Below, piece after piece: positions 25,662-34,175 of a stretch of DNA of 64,000 bases. Below the pieces are notes generated by a model. That model worked only from the letters and a program-made list of their open reading frames with translations, was not told the DNA's origin and searched no databases. The stretch lies in the NCBI GenBank assembly GCA_024742485.1, contig JANSYK010000003.1, forward strand, positions 310,001 through 374,000, in the 5' to 3' direction. Origin of the DNA: Alphaproteobacteria bacterium (lineage in GTDB: Bacteria; Pseudomonadota; Alphaproteobacteria; Rhizobiales; Rhizobiaceae). Position 1 is the stretch's first letter. Every line of letters starts with the position of its first letter. Position numbers and translations under genes: made by a program.

Positions 25662-26894
25662 ATGACAGACAAGACAATCCTGATCATCGGCACCTACGAC
25701 ACGAAGTTCGACGAACTGAATTATCTCGCGCAGGTCATTGAGGGGCAGGGCGGCGCGGTGGTGACGATGGACGTCTCCGTGCTTGGCGATCCGGACGAAC
25801 CACTGGACTATTCCAAACAGGACGTGGCCAATGAGGCTGGCAGCTCCATAGAGGCAGCGATTGCCACGGGGGACGAAAACCAGGCAATGCAGATCATGGC
25901 CAGGGGCGCTGCGCTCCTGACCACGCGGTTATACGCCGAGAGACGATTTGACGGCATGGTCGTCCTGGGTGGAACCATGGGCACGGATCTGGCGCTGGAT
26001 GTTTGCGAAGCGTTGCCACTGGGTGTCCCAAAATACATCGTATCGACTGTTTCATTCTCTCCACTGATTCCTGCGGAAAGACTTGCCGCCGATACACAAA
26101 TGATCCTGTGGGCAGGCGGGCTGTACGGTCTGAATTCCGTGTGCAAGGCGTCGCTCAGCCAGGCGGCTGGCGCGGTTCTCGGTGCCGCGCGCGCCGTGGA
26201 ACCACCCGACAGTACAAAGCCTTTGATCGGCATGACATCGCTGGGGAAATCGGCGCTGAAATATATGGTTCCGCTGAAACCGGCACTGGAGGAGCGCGGC
26301 TTCGAGGTCGCCGTGTTCCATGCCACCGGCATGGGCGGGCGGGCGTTCGAAAGCCTCGCTTCACAGGGCGTCTTTGCCTGTGTCTTTGATTTCTGCACCC
26401 AGGAGCTGGGCAACCATATCCACGGATCCAACATCTCGGCCGGCGCGGATCGTCTGACCGGTGCCGGAAGGAACGGAACGCCGCAACTCGTTGCCCCGGG
26501 ATGCTATGATCTGGTGGACATTGTCGGCTGGCAGCCCCTGCCGGAAAAATGGTCGAACCATGTCCGGCATGCCCATAACCGGTTGTTGACGTCAATTGTG
26601 CTTGACACCGATGAACGCCGGGCCGTGGCGCAGGCACACAAGGAACGGCTGGCCCGGGCCAAGGGCCCGACGGCACTGCTCCTCCCGGTCGAGGGACTGG
26701 GGGAATGGGATCGCGAAGGCGCGGAGCTGTGCGACAGGGATGGCCTGTCAGCCTTTCTTTCGCAGATGCGCAGCGGGTGCCCGGCAAATGTCGAAACGGT
26801 CGAGGTCGAAGGGCATATCAATGATGCGATCTTCGCCGAGACGGCCCTGGAGATTTTCGACAAATGGTGCCGTGACGGGATTGTCAAACACTAA
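25662..26894 (+). CDS. Tm-1-like ATP-binding protein (UPF0261)
   Basis: The protein has 410 residues. The N-terminus ILIIGTYDTKFDEL and VLGGTMGTDLA, then IGMTSLGKSALKYM and VFHATGMGGRAFE, match the UPF0261/Tm-1-like family of two-domain ATP-binding proteins. The name comes from the tomato mosaic virus resistance protein Tm-1. The bacterial function is unproven; genes of this family often sit in catabolic or transport operons beside a TIM-barrel partner, which is missing here. It follows the dehydrogenase by 25 bp. Its stop codon overlaps the hpaR stop (CTAA) in convergent orientation. Confidence 0.88.
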   Translation: MTDKTILIIGTYDTKFDELNYLAQVIEGQGGAVVTMDVSVLGDPDEPLDYSKQDVANEAGSSIEAAIATGDENQAMQIMARGAALLTTRLYAERRFDGMVVLGGTMGTDLALDVCEALPLGVPKYIVSTVSFSPLIPAERLAADTQMILWAGGLYGLNSVCKASLSQAAGAVLGAARAVEPPDSTKPLIGMTSLGKSALKYMVPLKPALEERGFEVAVFHATGMGGRAFESLASQGVFACVFDFCTQELGNHIHGSNISAGADRLTGAGRNGTPQLVAPGCYDLVDIVGWQPLPEKWSNHVRHAHNRLLTSIVLDTDERRAVAQAHKERLARAKGPTALLLPVEGLGEWDREGAELCDRDGLSAFLSQMRSGCPANVETVEVEGHINDAIFAETALEIFDKWCRDGIVKH

Positions 26895-27328
26895 TCCTGC
26901 GGGTTCGGATCAAGCCGTGCCAGCAGATCGAGCAGTTGCTCGTAATCGTCGTCGCCCAGAAGGTCCTTGAAACCTTTGACGATTTCCGCGGCGTGACCGA
27001 CATTGTCGTCAATGATCCGCTGACCGGCATCGGTGATGGCAATGACTTGCCGCCGCCGGTCGGCATCATCCCGGGTTTGCGTGATCAGTCCCTTGCCACG
27101 CATTGTCTGCGCGATCCGCGTGAGGCTCGGAAAAAGGAGGCTGGACCGGTCGGCCAGAGTTGAGGAATCGAGCGGGCCGTGTTCCGACAGAACGCGCAGG
27201 ACGCGCCATTGCTGCTCCGTGATACCGCTTTTGGCAAGCATCTCACGGATCGGGATCATGACGCCTTCCCGGGCGCGGATCAAAGCAATGGGCAGCGATC
27301 GCGATGTTGAGGGCAGATTGGTTGTCAT
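26891..27328 (-). CDS. hpaR: MarR-type repressor HpaR of homoprotocatechuate degradation
   Basis: The protein has 145 residues. It is a MarR winged helix (ITEQQWRVLRVLSEHG, then SLLFPSLTRIAQTM and the wing TRDDADRRRQV). The opening SLPIALIRAREGVM and the gene's position facing hpaF identify it as HpaR, which represses the hpa operon until homoprotocatechuate or a related acid binds. The ends of hpaR and the Tm-1-like gene overlap by four bases. Confidence 0.9.
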   Translation of the reverse strand: MTTNLPSTSRSLPIALIRAREGVMIPIREMLAKSGITEQQWRVLRVLSEHGPLDSSTLADRSSLLFPSLTRIAQTMRGKGLITQTRDDADRRRQVIAITDAGQRIIDDNVGHAAEIVKGFKDLLGDDDYEQLLDLLARLDPNPQD

Positions 27329-27391
27329 AAGCGTCTTGCGGTCCTGCGTGTGTATGGCTGGCGCAAAGAGGAGTGCGCCGCCGATTCTGTC

Positions 27392-27441
27392 TTGACATCA
27401 CCGATAGCATTTAATTAACATAACAACAATTAACATGTTAA
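27392..27441 (+). promoter_or_regulatory. hpa promoter with candidate HpaR operator
   Basis: A consensus TTGACA (27392-27397) is followed 18 bases later by TAACAT. AATTAACAT is repeated at 27413-27421 and 27428-27436, and the second copy is part of the perfect 12-bp palindrome TTAACATGTTAA (27430-27441), just before the hpaF ribosome site. A repressor here would block both polymerase and translation. Confidence 0.65.
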
Positions 27442-27450
27442 GGAATATCA

Positions 27451-27837
27451 ATGCCCCACTTCCACATCGAATATTCCGGCAATCTTGAAGAATGGGTGGA
27501 TATGGCCGGCCTGTGTGAGGCCATACGGGCTGAGGCGGCGGCAATCGAGACGTTTCCGATGCCCGGAATCCGGGTCCGCGCCACACGCGTCGACCACTAT
27601 GCGATCGCCGACGGCGATCCGAAACACGGATTTGTCGACATCTCAGTTCGATTGCGGGGTGGACGGCCGCAGGAGGTCAGGGACGAGGCGATCTCGCGGA
27701 TCTTTCACGCCGCCAGGACGTTTCTCGATCCGGCAATGGCGCAGCATTCGATTGCTCTGTCGGCCGAGATGAGAGACATCGACCCCGAGCTTTCGCCGAA
27801 ATACGGCACGATCCGGGATCATCTGGAGGATACATGA
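27451..27837 (+). CDS. hpaF: 5-carboxymethyl-2-hydroxymuconate isomerase
   Basis: The protein has 128 residues. It is a member of the tautomerase superfamily with the N-terminal proline (MPHFHIEYSGN) that acts as catalytic base after removal of Met. Its length matches E. coli HpaF (126). It isomerises the meta-cleavage acid produced by the dehydrogenase step of the homoprotocatechuate pathway. It is the first gene of the operon, behind the hpa promoter, and overlaps hpaE by four bases (ATGATG). Confidence 0.92.
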   Translation: MPHFHIEYSGNLEEWVDMAGLCEAIRAEAAAIETFPMPGIRVRATRVDHYAIADGDPKHGFVDISVRLRGGRPQEVRDEAISRIFHAARTFLDPAMAQHSIALSAEMRDIDPELSPKYGTIRDHLEDT

Positions 27838-29357
27838 TGAGCGCATTGGACGAAAATATCGAAAAGCTGGATCGCTATCTCGAAAGGTTCAGGGAAGGCG
27901 GCATCCGCAACCGCATCAATGGTCAGGACTGTGACGGCTCTGCCGGTGTGTTCGACAATGTAACGCCAGTCGATAAAAGTTCGATTTGCGCGGTCGCGCG
28001 TGGTGATGCAAGCGATATCGATGCCGCTGCCAGGGCGGCATCCCAGGCATTTCCGGAGTGGCGTGACCGGCCGGCCACCGAACGCCGCAAGATACTCATC
28101 AATGTTGCTGAAGCCATCGAGGCGCGTGCCGAAGAGATCGCCCTGTGCGAATGCTGGGATACCGGTCAGGCTCTGCGTTTCATGTCGAAGGCGGCGTTAC
28201 GCGGCGCGGAGAACTTTCGCTATTTTGCCGACCAGGTGGTGCAGGCTCGCGATGGCCAGCACCTGAAATCGCCGACATTGATGAATGTAACCACCCGTGT
28301 GCCGATCGGTCCTGTCGGTGTCATTACACCGTGGAACACGCCCTTCATGCTCTCCACCTGGAAGATCGCACCGGCAATCGCAGCGGGCTGCACAGTGGTC
28401 CACAAGCCCGCCGAAGCCTCACCGGTGACGGCCCGTCTTCTGGTCGAGATTGCCGAAGAGGCCGGGCTGCCGCCAGGGGTTTTGAACACGGTCAATGGAT
28501 TTGGCGAAGAGGCCGGCAAGGCCCTGACGGAACATCCCGCAATCAGGGCAATCGCCTTTGTCGGCGAAAGCCGCACCGGATCGATCATCACGAAGCAGGG
28601 CGCCGATACACTCAAGCGCATGCACCTGGAACTTGGCGGGAAGAACCCCGTTATCGTGTTTGACGATGCGGATCTGGAACGCGCCCTGGATGCGGTGATC
28701 TTCATGATCTATTCGATCAATGGTGAACGCTGCACATCCTCGTCGCGCCTGCTGGTGCAGGACACCATCCGCGCGGAATTCGAGGCCCGGCTGATCGAGC
28801 GGGTCAATACCATCAAGGTCGGCCACCCGCTGGATCCTGCCACCGAAATCGGGCCGCTGGTGACAGAGGAACATTTCAACAAGGTGACATCCTATTTCGA
28901 TATCGCCAAGGAAGATGGCGCAACCGTTGCGGCGGGCGGTGAATCGATTGGCGACGAGGGATATTTCGTCCGGCCGACCCTGTTCACGGACGCCAGCAAT
29001 CAGATGCGCATCGCGCGGGAAGAGATATTTGGCCCCGTATTGACCTCCATCCCGTTCAGCACGGAGGATGAGGCACTCAGCATCGCCAATGACACCAATT
29101 ACGGCCTGACCGGTTATGTCTGGACCAACGATCTGACCCGTGCATTGCGGTTTACCGACAAGCTTGAGGCCGGAATGATCTGGGTCAATTCGGAGAATGT
29201 CCGCCATCTTCCGACCCCGTTTGGCGGCGTCAAGGCGTCGGGGATCGGGCGCGATGGGGGCGACTGGTCATTTGAGTTCTACATGGAACAAAAACACATT
29301 GGATTTGCCACCGGTCAGCACAAGATCACCCGCCTTGGCGCAACGGGAGAAGTCTGA
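27834..29357 (+). CDS. hpaE: 5-carboxymethyl-2-hydroxymuconate semialdehyde dehydrogenase
   Basis: The protein has 507 residues. It is an aldehyde dehydrogenase with catalytic Cys in NGERCTSSSRL and Glu in LELGGKNPVIV. NAD-site landmarks are ITPWNTPFMLSTWK and FVGESRTGS, a variant typical of HpaE/HpcC. It oxidises the ring-cleavage semialdehyde to the diacid with NAD+. It is coupled by overlap with hpaF before it and hpaD after it (TGATG). Confidence 0.94.
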   Translation: MMSALDENIEKLDRYLERFREGGIRNRINGQDCDGSAGVFDNVTPVDKSSICAVARGDASDIDAAARAASQAFPEWRDRPATERRKILINVAEAIEARAEEIALCECWDTGQALRFMSKAALRGAENFRYFADQVVQARDGQHLKSPTLMNVTTRVPIGPVGVITPWNTPFMLSTWKIAPAIAAGCTVVHKPAEASPVTARLLVEIAEEAGLPPGVLNTVNGFGEEAGKALTEHPAIRAIAFVGESRTGSIITKQGADTLKRMHLELGGKNPVIVFDDADLERALDAVIFMIYSINGERCTSSSRLLVQDTIRAEFEARLIERVNTIKVGHPLDPATEIGPLVTEEHFNKVTSYFDIAKEDGATVAAGGESIGDEGYFVRPTLFTDASNQMRIAREEIFGPVLTSIPFSTEDEALSIANDTNYGLTGYVWTNDLTRALRFTDKLEAGMIWVNSENVRHLPTPFGGVKASGIGRDGGDWSFEFYMEQKHIGFATGQHKITRLGATGEV

Positions 29358-30211
29358 TGGGAGAAATTGTTCTCGCGGCCAAGTGCACCCATGTCCCCAC
29401 CATGCTGATGTCGGAGCAGGAGGGGCCGGTCAAAGGCAAACGCCAGGCCGCGATTGACGGCCATATGGAAATAGCCCGTCGTGCGGGTGATCTCGGCGCC
29501 GACACCGTTGTCATCTGTGACACCCATTGGGTGATCAACGCCGGGTTTCATATCAATGCGAACAGCCGTTTCAAGGGCCTGTTCACTTCCAATGAGTTTC
29601 CGCAATTCATCCAGGATCTGGAATATGATTACGCCGGCAACCCGTCGCTCGGTGATGCAATAGCCCGGCACGCCACCGACAAGGGCGCCTTCACCCTTGC
29701 CCACCGGCTGGACAGTCTGGAACTCGAATACGGCACACTGGTGCCGATGCGGTTCATGAGCCGGGCCCATGAGATGAATGTGGTCTCCATCGCCGCCTGG
29801 TGCACCGTACATGACCATGAAGAAAGCCGCATTGTTGGCGAGGCCATTCGCACGGCGGTCGAAGCGAGCGACAGCAAGGTTCTGCTGGTGGCATCGGGAT
29901 CCCTGTCCCACAAGATTTGGCCCAACAGGGACTATGCCGCCAACAACGGGACCTTCACGATCAGCTCCGAGTTCAACCGGCAGATGGACCTTCACGTGCT
30001 GGAAATGTGGAAGCGCGGTGACCATGCAACATTCCTGAAAATGCTGCCCGAATATGCCGGTTTCTGTTGCGGTGAGGGGTCCATGCATGACACCGCCATG
30101 CTGTACGGGGCGCTGGGATGGGATGCCTATGATCGCGCCTGTGAAGTCGTCACGGATTACTTCCCGAGTTCCGGTACCGGGCAGACCAATGTGATATTTC
30201 CCGTTCACTGA
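29357..30211 (+). CDS. hpaD: 3,4-dihydroxyphenylacetate 2,3-dioxygenase, LigB (type III) class
   Basis: The protein has 284 residues, the size of E. coli HpaD. The LigB-fold metal ligands are expected in CTHVPTM (His near 12) and VICDTHWV (His near 57), with conserved YGTLVPMR and the end PSSGTGQTNVIFP shared with E. coli HpaD. It opens the homoprotocatechuate ring next to the hydroxyls using Fe(II) and O2. The next gene encodes an unrelated fold for the same reaction. The start overlaps the hpaE stop by one base. Confidence 0.94.
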   Translation: MGEIVLAAKCTHVPTMLMSEQEGPVKGKRQAAIDGHMEIARRAGDLGADTVVICDTHWVINAGFHINANSRFKGLFTSNEFPQFIQDLEYDYAGNPSLGDAIARHATDKGAFTLAHRLDSLELEYGTLVPMRFMSRAHEMNVVSIAAWCTVHDHEESRIVGEAIRTAVEASDSKVLLVASGSLSHKIWPNRDYAANNGTFTISSEFNRQMDLHVLEMWKRGDHATFLKMLPEYAGFCCGEGSMHDTAMLYGALGWDAYDRACEVVTDYFPSSGTGQTNVIFPVH

Positions 30212-30234
30212 CAGACCGGATTGAGGAGGCTTCG

Positions 30235-31218
30235 ATGCCCGTACCCGCACCAAATCTCTACCCGGATTTCAACACGATCCGATTGTCGCATCTCTGCCTC
30301 AACGTTAGCGATCTTGCCGCCTCCCGAACATTCTACGCCGACACGCTCGGCTTGCAGGTGACGGATGAGAGCGACACGCATATCTATTTGCGTGCGATGG
30401 AGGAGCGCGGCCACCACTGCGTAATCCTGCAGAAATCCGATGCACCGGGTACTGTCGAAGTGCTGGGCTTCAAGACCTTTGACGAAGAGGATCTGGACCG
30501 GGCGGAAGCCTATTTTCGTTCCAGGGGGCGCCCTACCGAATGGGTAGAGCGGCCTTTTCAGGGGCGGACGCTTCTGACCGCAGACAATCTGGGTATTCCG
30601 CTGGAGTTTTATCACAAGATGGACCGACTGCCGCCGATCCATCAGAAATATGCGCTTTACCGCGGTGTGAAACCACTGCGGATCGACCACTTCAATTGCT
30701 TCAGCCACGACGTCGACGCGTCGGTGGAATTCTACAGCGATATCGGTTTCCGCGTGACCGAATACACGGAAGATGATGACAGCAAGAAACTGTGGGCAGC
30801 ATGGATGCACCGCAAGGGCGGAGTGCACGACATTGCCTTTACCAACGGAACGGGCCCGCGTTTGCATCACGTTGCCTTCTGGGTCCCGACACCGCTCAAC
30901 ATCATCGATCTGCTCGATTTGATGGCGACGACCGGATATGTCGGAAACATTGAACGCGGACCTGGGCGGCACGGCATCTCCAACGCGTTCTTTCTTTACA
31001 TTCTCGATCCCGATGGTCACCGGATCGAGATCTATTGTTCGGATTACCAGACGGTCGACCCCGATCTCGAACCGATAAAATGGGACCTGCAGGACCCGCA
31101 GCGTCAGACGCTTTGGGGAGCGCCCGCTCCACGCAGCTGGTTCGAACACGGCACGACATTTGTCGGTGTCGAGACTCGAGATTCACAGATGAAGGCCAGT
31201 CCGATCATCGCGCCATGA
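30235..31218 (+). CDS. Homoprotocatechuate 2,3-dioxygenase, VOC (type I) class
   Basis: The protein has 327 residues. Two vicinal-oxygen-chelate modules (about 15-130 and 148-275) match the HPCD enzymes studied in Brevibacterium and Arthrobacter. The residues equivalent to the 2-His-1-Glu ligands are His152 (IDHFN), His212 (HHVAF) and Glu265 (HRIEIY). Catalytic His198 (GVHDIAF) and Tyr255 (FFLYILDPDG) are also in place. All needed residues are therefore present and the enzyme should be active on homoprotocatechuate or a close analogue. It lies 23 bp after hpaD in the same operon. Confidence 0.88.
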   Translation: MPVPAPNLYPDFNTIRLSHLCLNVSDLAASRTFYADTLGLQVTDESDTHIYLRAMEERGHHCVILQKSDAPGTVEVLGFKTFDEEDLDRAEAYFRSRGRPTEWVERPFQGRTLLTADNLGIPLEFYHKMDRLPPIHQKYALYRGVKPLRIDHFNCFSHDVDASVEFYSDIGFRVTEYTEDDDSKKLWAAWMHRKGGVHDIAFTNGTGPRLHHVAFWVPTPLNIIDLLDLMATTGYVGNIERGPGRHGISNAFFLYILDPDGHRIEIYCSDYQTVDPDLEPIKWDLQDPQRQTLWGAPAPRSWFEHGTTFVGVETRDSQMKASPIIAP

Positions 31219-31293
31219 GCATGGCAGCCACTACAGACATCCGGCTCCATGTCTTGAACACCGGAATGCCACGAAAACCAGGAGGATCGTCTG

Positions 31294-32148
31294 GTGAAAT
31301 ACGCGACATTTAGCGCCGAGGGGCAAACCTTTTATGGAGTGGCCGCACCGGATGGCATGGTAGCGCTCAGCCCTGATTTCCCGCACTGGCCGACGCTGTT
31401 CGATGTCATTCAGGCGGGTGAACTCGAACAGCTGGAGCAGGCGGCCGGAGGCAAAGACATCACCCATCGGATCTTTGACTATGAAATGGTGATGCCCAAT
31501 GCCCGGCGTATCTTGTGTGTCGGTGTAAATTTTCCGGACCGCAACGCCGAATACAAGGATGGCAGCGCGCAGCCGAAATACATGTCTCTCTTTCCGCGCT
31601 TCGCATCCGGCTTCACCGGTCACGAGCGCAATCTTGTACGCCCGCCGGAAAACCAAACGCTCGACTATGAGGGTGAGGTCGCCATTGTGATCGGCAGGGA
31701 AGGCCGCCGGATCAAGCAGGCCGACGCCTATGACCACATCGCGGCCCTGACCATCTGCAATGAAGGCACAATCCGCGATTGGGTGCGCCATGCGAAATTC
31801 AACGTGACCCAAGGAAAAAACTGGGACAAATCGGGAGCCATGGGCCCCTGGCTGGTGCCGTTCACCGATGCGGCACAGCTTGACGATGCGCGCATTGTCA
31901 CCCGGGTGAACGGCGAAGTCCGGCAGGACGATGTTCTGTCGCGCATGACCTTTCCGATCCGCCGCGAGATCGAGTACATCTCGACATTCATGACGCTGAA
32001 ACCCGGCGATATCATCGTCACCGGGACGCCCACAGGCGCTGGCGCACGCTTCGATCCGCCAAAATATCTCAAACCCGGTGATGTCATCGAGGTCGAGGTC
32101 GAGGGAATCGGCGTCCTGCGGAACGGCGTCGAGGATGAAAGGTTGTGA
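31294..32148 (+). CDS. FAH-family hydrolase/decarboxylase, HpaG-like
   Basis: The protein has 284 residues. The fumarylacetoacetate-hydrolase fold shows acidic metal ligands in DYEGEVAIVIGR, a TGTPTGAGARFDPP turn near residue 246 and VEVEVEGIGVLRN at the end. In hpa operons this fold provides the 5-oxopent-3-ene-1,2,5-tricarboxylate decarboxylase/isomerase (HpaG) or, in a related form, the hydratase HpaH; I cannot separate the two by eye. The start is GTG at 31294, with AGGAGG 8 bases before. It is the last gene of the operon; separate hpaH and hpaI are not in the window. Confidence 0.8.
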   Translation: MKYATFSAEGQTFYGVAAPDGMVALSPDFPHWPTLFDVIQAGELEQLEQAAGGKDITHRIFDYEMVMPNARRILCVGVNFPDRNAEYKDGSAQPKYMSLFPRFASGFTGHERNLVRPPENQTLDYEGEVAIVIGREGRRIKQADAYDHIAALTICNEGTIRDWVRHAKFNVTQGKNWDKSGAMGPWLVPFTDAAQLDDARIVTRVNGEVRQDDVLSRMTFPIRREIEYISTFMTLKPGDIIVTGTPTGAGARFDPPKYLKPGDVIEVEVEGIGVLRNGVEDERL

Positions 32149-32196
32149 CGTGGCCGAAGACAGCAGACCCTGCCATCTCTGACGCACTTTCCGGGC

Positions 32197-34068
32197 TCAA
32201 TTCAACGGAATGCGCAAATTGATCGAGGCCGTGAAACTGTCGAGTGTTCCGACACTCATATACGTGCCCGACGCACTTGCGTCCCAGCCGTTGTCAAACG
32301 TCATGTTCAGACCGCCAGAGACCTGCACGCCGCTGTCCGGGTCATTGGCAACCAGACCGTTGCCAACATTGCTGTCGCCATTGGAAATGAAGTCGACAAT
32401 TGCGTTTAAGCCCACGAAGACTTCGCCCTGTGTGAGGGGGCCAGAAGCCGGAGCAAAGATGTGCCCGATTTTTGGACCAAATGTAAACCGACCCTGCTCG
32501 ACATTGCTGCTGGCAATGGCTGCCCCGGAACTGTTGGTATAGGCCGATCTGCGGATATTGCTGTACGATAGTGAAGCGTTTGGCTCAAGCCACCAGTCCG
32601 GCCGAAAATAGACCCGCTTTGAAAGACCTGCCGCGATATCGATGCTGTCGGAACCGAAATCTCCAGAGGCACCGGAAATGGTGACGTCGTTCCAGCCATG
32701 TTGATAGTTGATGACCGTGTCGAGCAGGACACCCTCATAGACATCGACCCTCGCAAACAGTCCGGCACCCAGGAAATTTGAACTGAGACTGGAGGCGAGG
32801 GCATTGCTGGTCGTGCTGCCATTGTTATAGGTCACCAGCCCACCGACCGTTAATCTCGGATTGACCCGATAGGAGGTGCCGCCAATGAATTGCAGAAACT
32901 GACCGTCGCGGTCCGCTGCCTGATCGTCATCAAAGACCGTCAGGGATCCCTGCAGCCAGAAATTCCATGGGGAGTGTTGCGTTGAAGACGTCCGTTCGCC
33001 GCCGCGCAAAAGCGCGTCCAGATCGAGCAGGAAGCCTTGGGTGTTGGATTCAGAAAGAAGTGGGAACAATGCCGTTTTGCCGGGGCCAGGTGTATCAGCT
33101 TGATAAGCGAGTGCGGTACCTGCAGTTGATCCGTTTGCCGACCTGTTCGGGCCAAATTCTGAATTTGCCTGTTCGGGATTCAGTAAACGATTTAACTCTT
33201 CTTTCTTTTTTTCTATATCGGATTGTATTTCACGAACGTAGCTCTGATCAGAACCTAGTTCGAGTATGAGACGTCGTTCAATTTCCAGTCCAGTCAATGC
33301 GTCGTACAATTTTGCGAACTCGGGATCCGTATCCCTCAGCCGGTCTTGTGCTCGTATGTGCTCAAGCGTGTTGTGATCATCATTACCGATTTCTTGGTTT
33401 GTGCGGCGGTTGATCTCCTCCTGCAGTTCTTTGATTTTGACCTGAAGGGGGTGATTGTTGTCCCGAAGGATAGCCTGTCTTTCTTCCTCGTCCTCTTCTA
33501 CCTCCTTTTCTACGTCCTTCAATTTTTGCTCAAGTGCCGCAATTTCCTCCCGAAGCCTGACGATCCTTGCCGCCTTGTCGAAAATGCCAACCGGTTGGCC
33601 ATTGTTTTGTCGTGGAGGATTGTCAACTTGTCCCGGCTGCAGGTCAGGAAAGTTTCCCTCCAAGCCGTCACCTTGAACCTCGGTTTTATCGAGATGAGCT
33701 TGCACGGCCCCGAGCACATTCTGAAAATTCTGAAAGCCATTCAGCAGAAAATCTTCCGTATCGCCCAGATTAGTGGTCAGATTTGAACCCGTTCCGCCGA
33801 GGGTGCTCACAAAGGTTGCCGGGTCACAGGACGTTGTCGAGACAAATGTATTGGATCCGGAAAAGGCGACGGCGACGAAAAACATGCCGGAGCTGGCGGG
33901 GAACTCGACGCAAAACGAGCTGCTTGCTCCACCTGCTGCAATGAGCTGATCAGCCGTCAGGAACGATTGTTGCAGAGTTTGCGCGCGCGTGGCATCGGGC
34001 GCAAGAACAAAGCCTGCCAGTGCGATGACGAAACATGATGTCATCACCGGTCGTTTCACTCGATCCAT
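32197..34068 (-). CDS. Autotransporter-like outer-membrane protein with coiled coil
   Basis: The protein has 623 residues. A signal peptide (MTSCFVIALAGFVLAPDATRAQ region) is followed by a short globular part with a Cys pair (SSSFCVEF, TTSCDPA), then a charged coiled coil (about residues 165-300, rich in Glu/Lys, with KDVEKEVEEDEEE). From about 355 to the end is a beta-barrel of alternating residues typical of the autotransporter domain. It ends IPLN, without the usual terminal aromatic residue. Base composition in the coiled-coil part (near 33180-33560) is visibly more AT-rich than the flanks. It is probably a surface-displayed protein; its binding target is unknown. Confidence 0.72.
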   Translation of the reverse strand: MDRVKRPVMTSCFVIALAGFVLAPDATRAQTLQQSFLTADQLIAAGGASSSFCVEFPASSGMFFVAVAFSGSNTFVSTTSCDPATFVSTLGGTGSNLTTNLGDTEDFLLNGFQNFQNVLGAVQAHLDKTEVQGDGLEGNFPDLQPGQVDNPPRQNNGQPVGIFDKAARIVRLREEIAALEQKLKDVEKEVEEDEEERQAILRDNNHPLQVKIKELQEEINRRTNQEIGNDDHNTLEHIRAQDRLRDTDPEFAKLYDALTGLEIERRLILELGSDQSYVREIQSDIEKKKEELNRLLNPEQANSEFGPNRSANGSTAGTALAYQADTPGPGKTALFPLLSESNTQGFLLDLDALLRGGERTSSTQHSPWNFWLQGSLTVFDDDQAADRDGQFLQFIGGTSYRVNPRLTVGGLVTYNNGSTTSNALASSLSSNFLGAGLFARVDVYEGVLLDTVINYQHGWNDVTISGASGDFGSDSIDIAAGLSKRVYFRPDWWLEPNASLSYSNIRRSAYTNSSGAAIASSNVEQGRFTFGPKIGHIFAPASGPLTQGEVFVGLNAIVDFISNGDSNVGNGLVANDPDSGVQVSGGLNMTFDNGWDASASGTYMSVGTLDSFTASINLRIPLN

Positions 34069-34175
34069 CAGTCCAGATTTTATCCATACGCTCACGATAC
34101 GCCCACCCATCCCCATTTCGGTCGGGTAAATGTATCGGCGCGAAGGGCAAGCTGATAGCTGTCGACTGCGACAGG

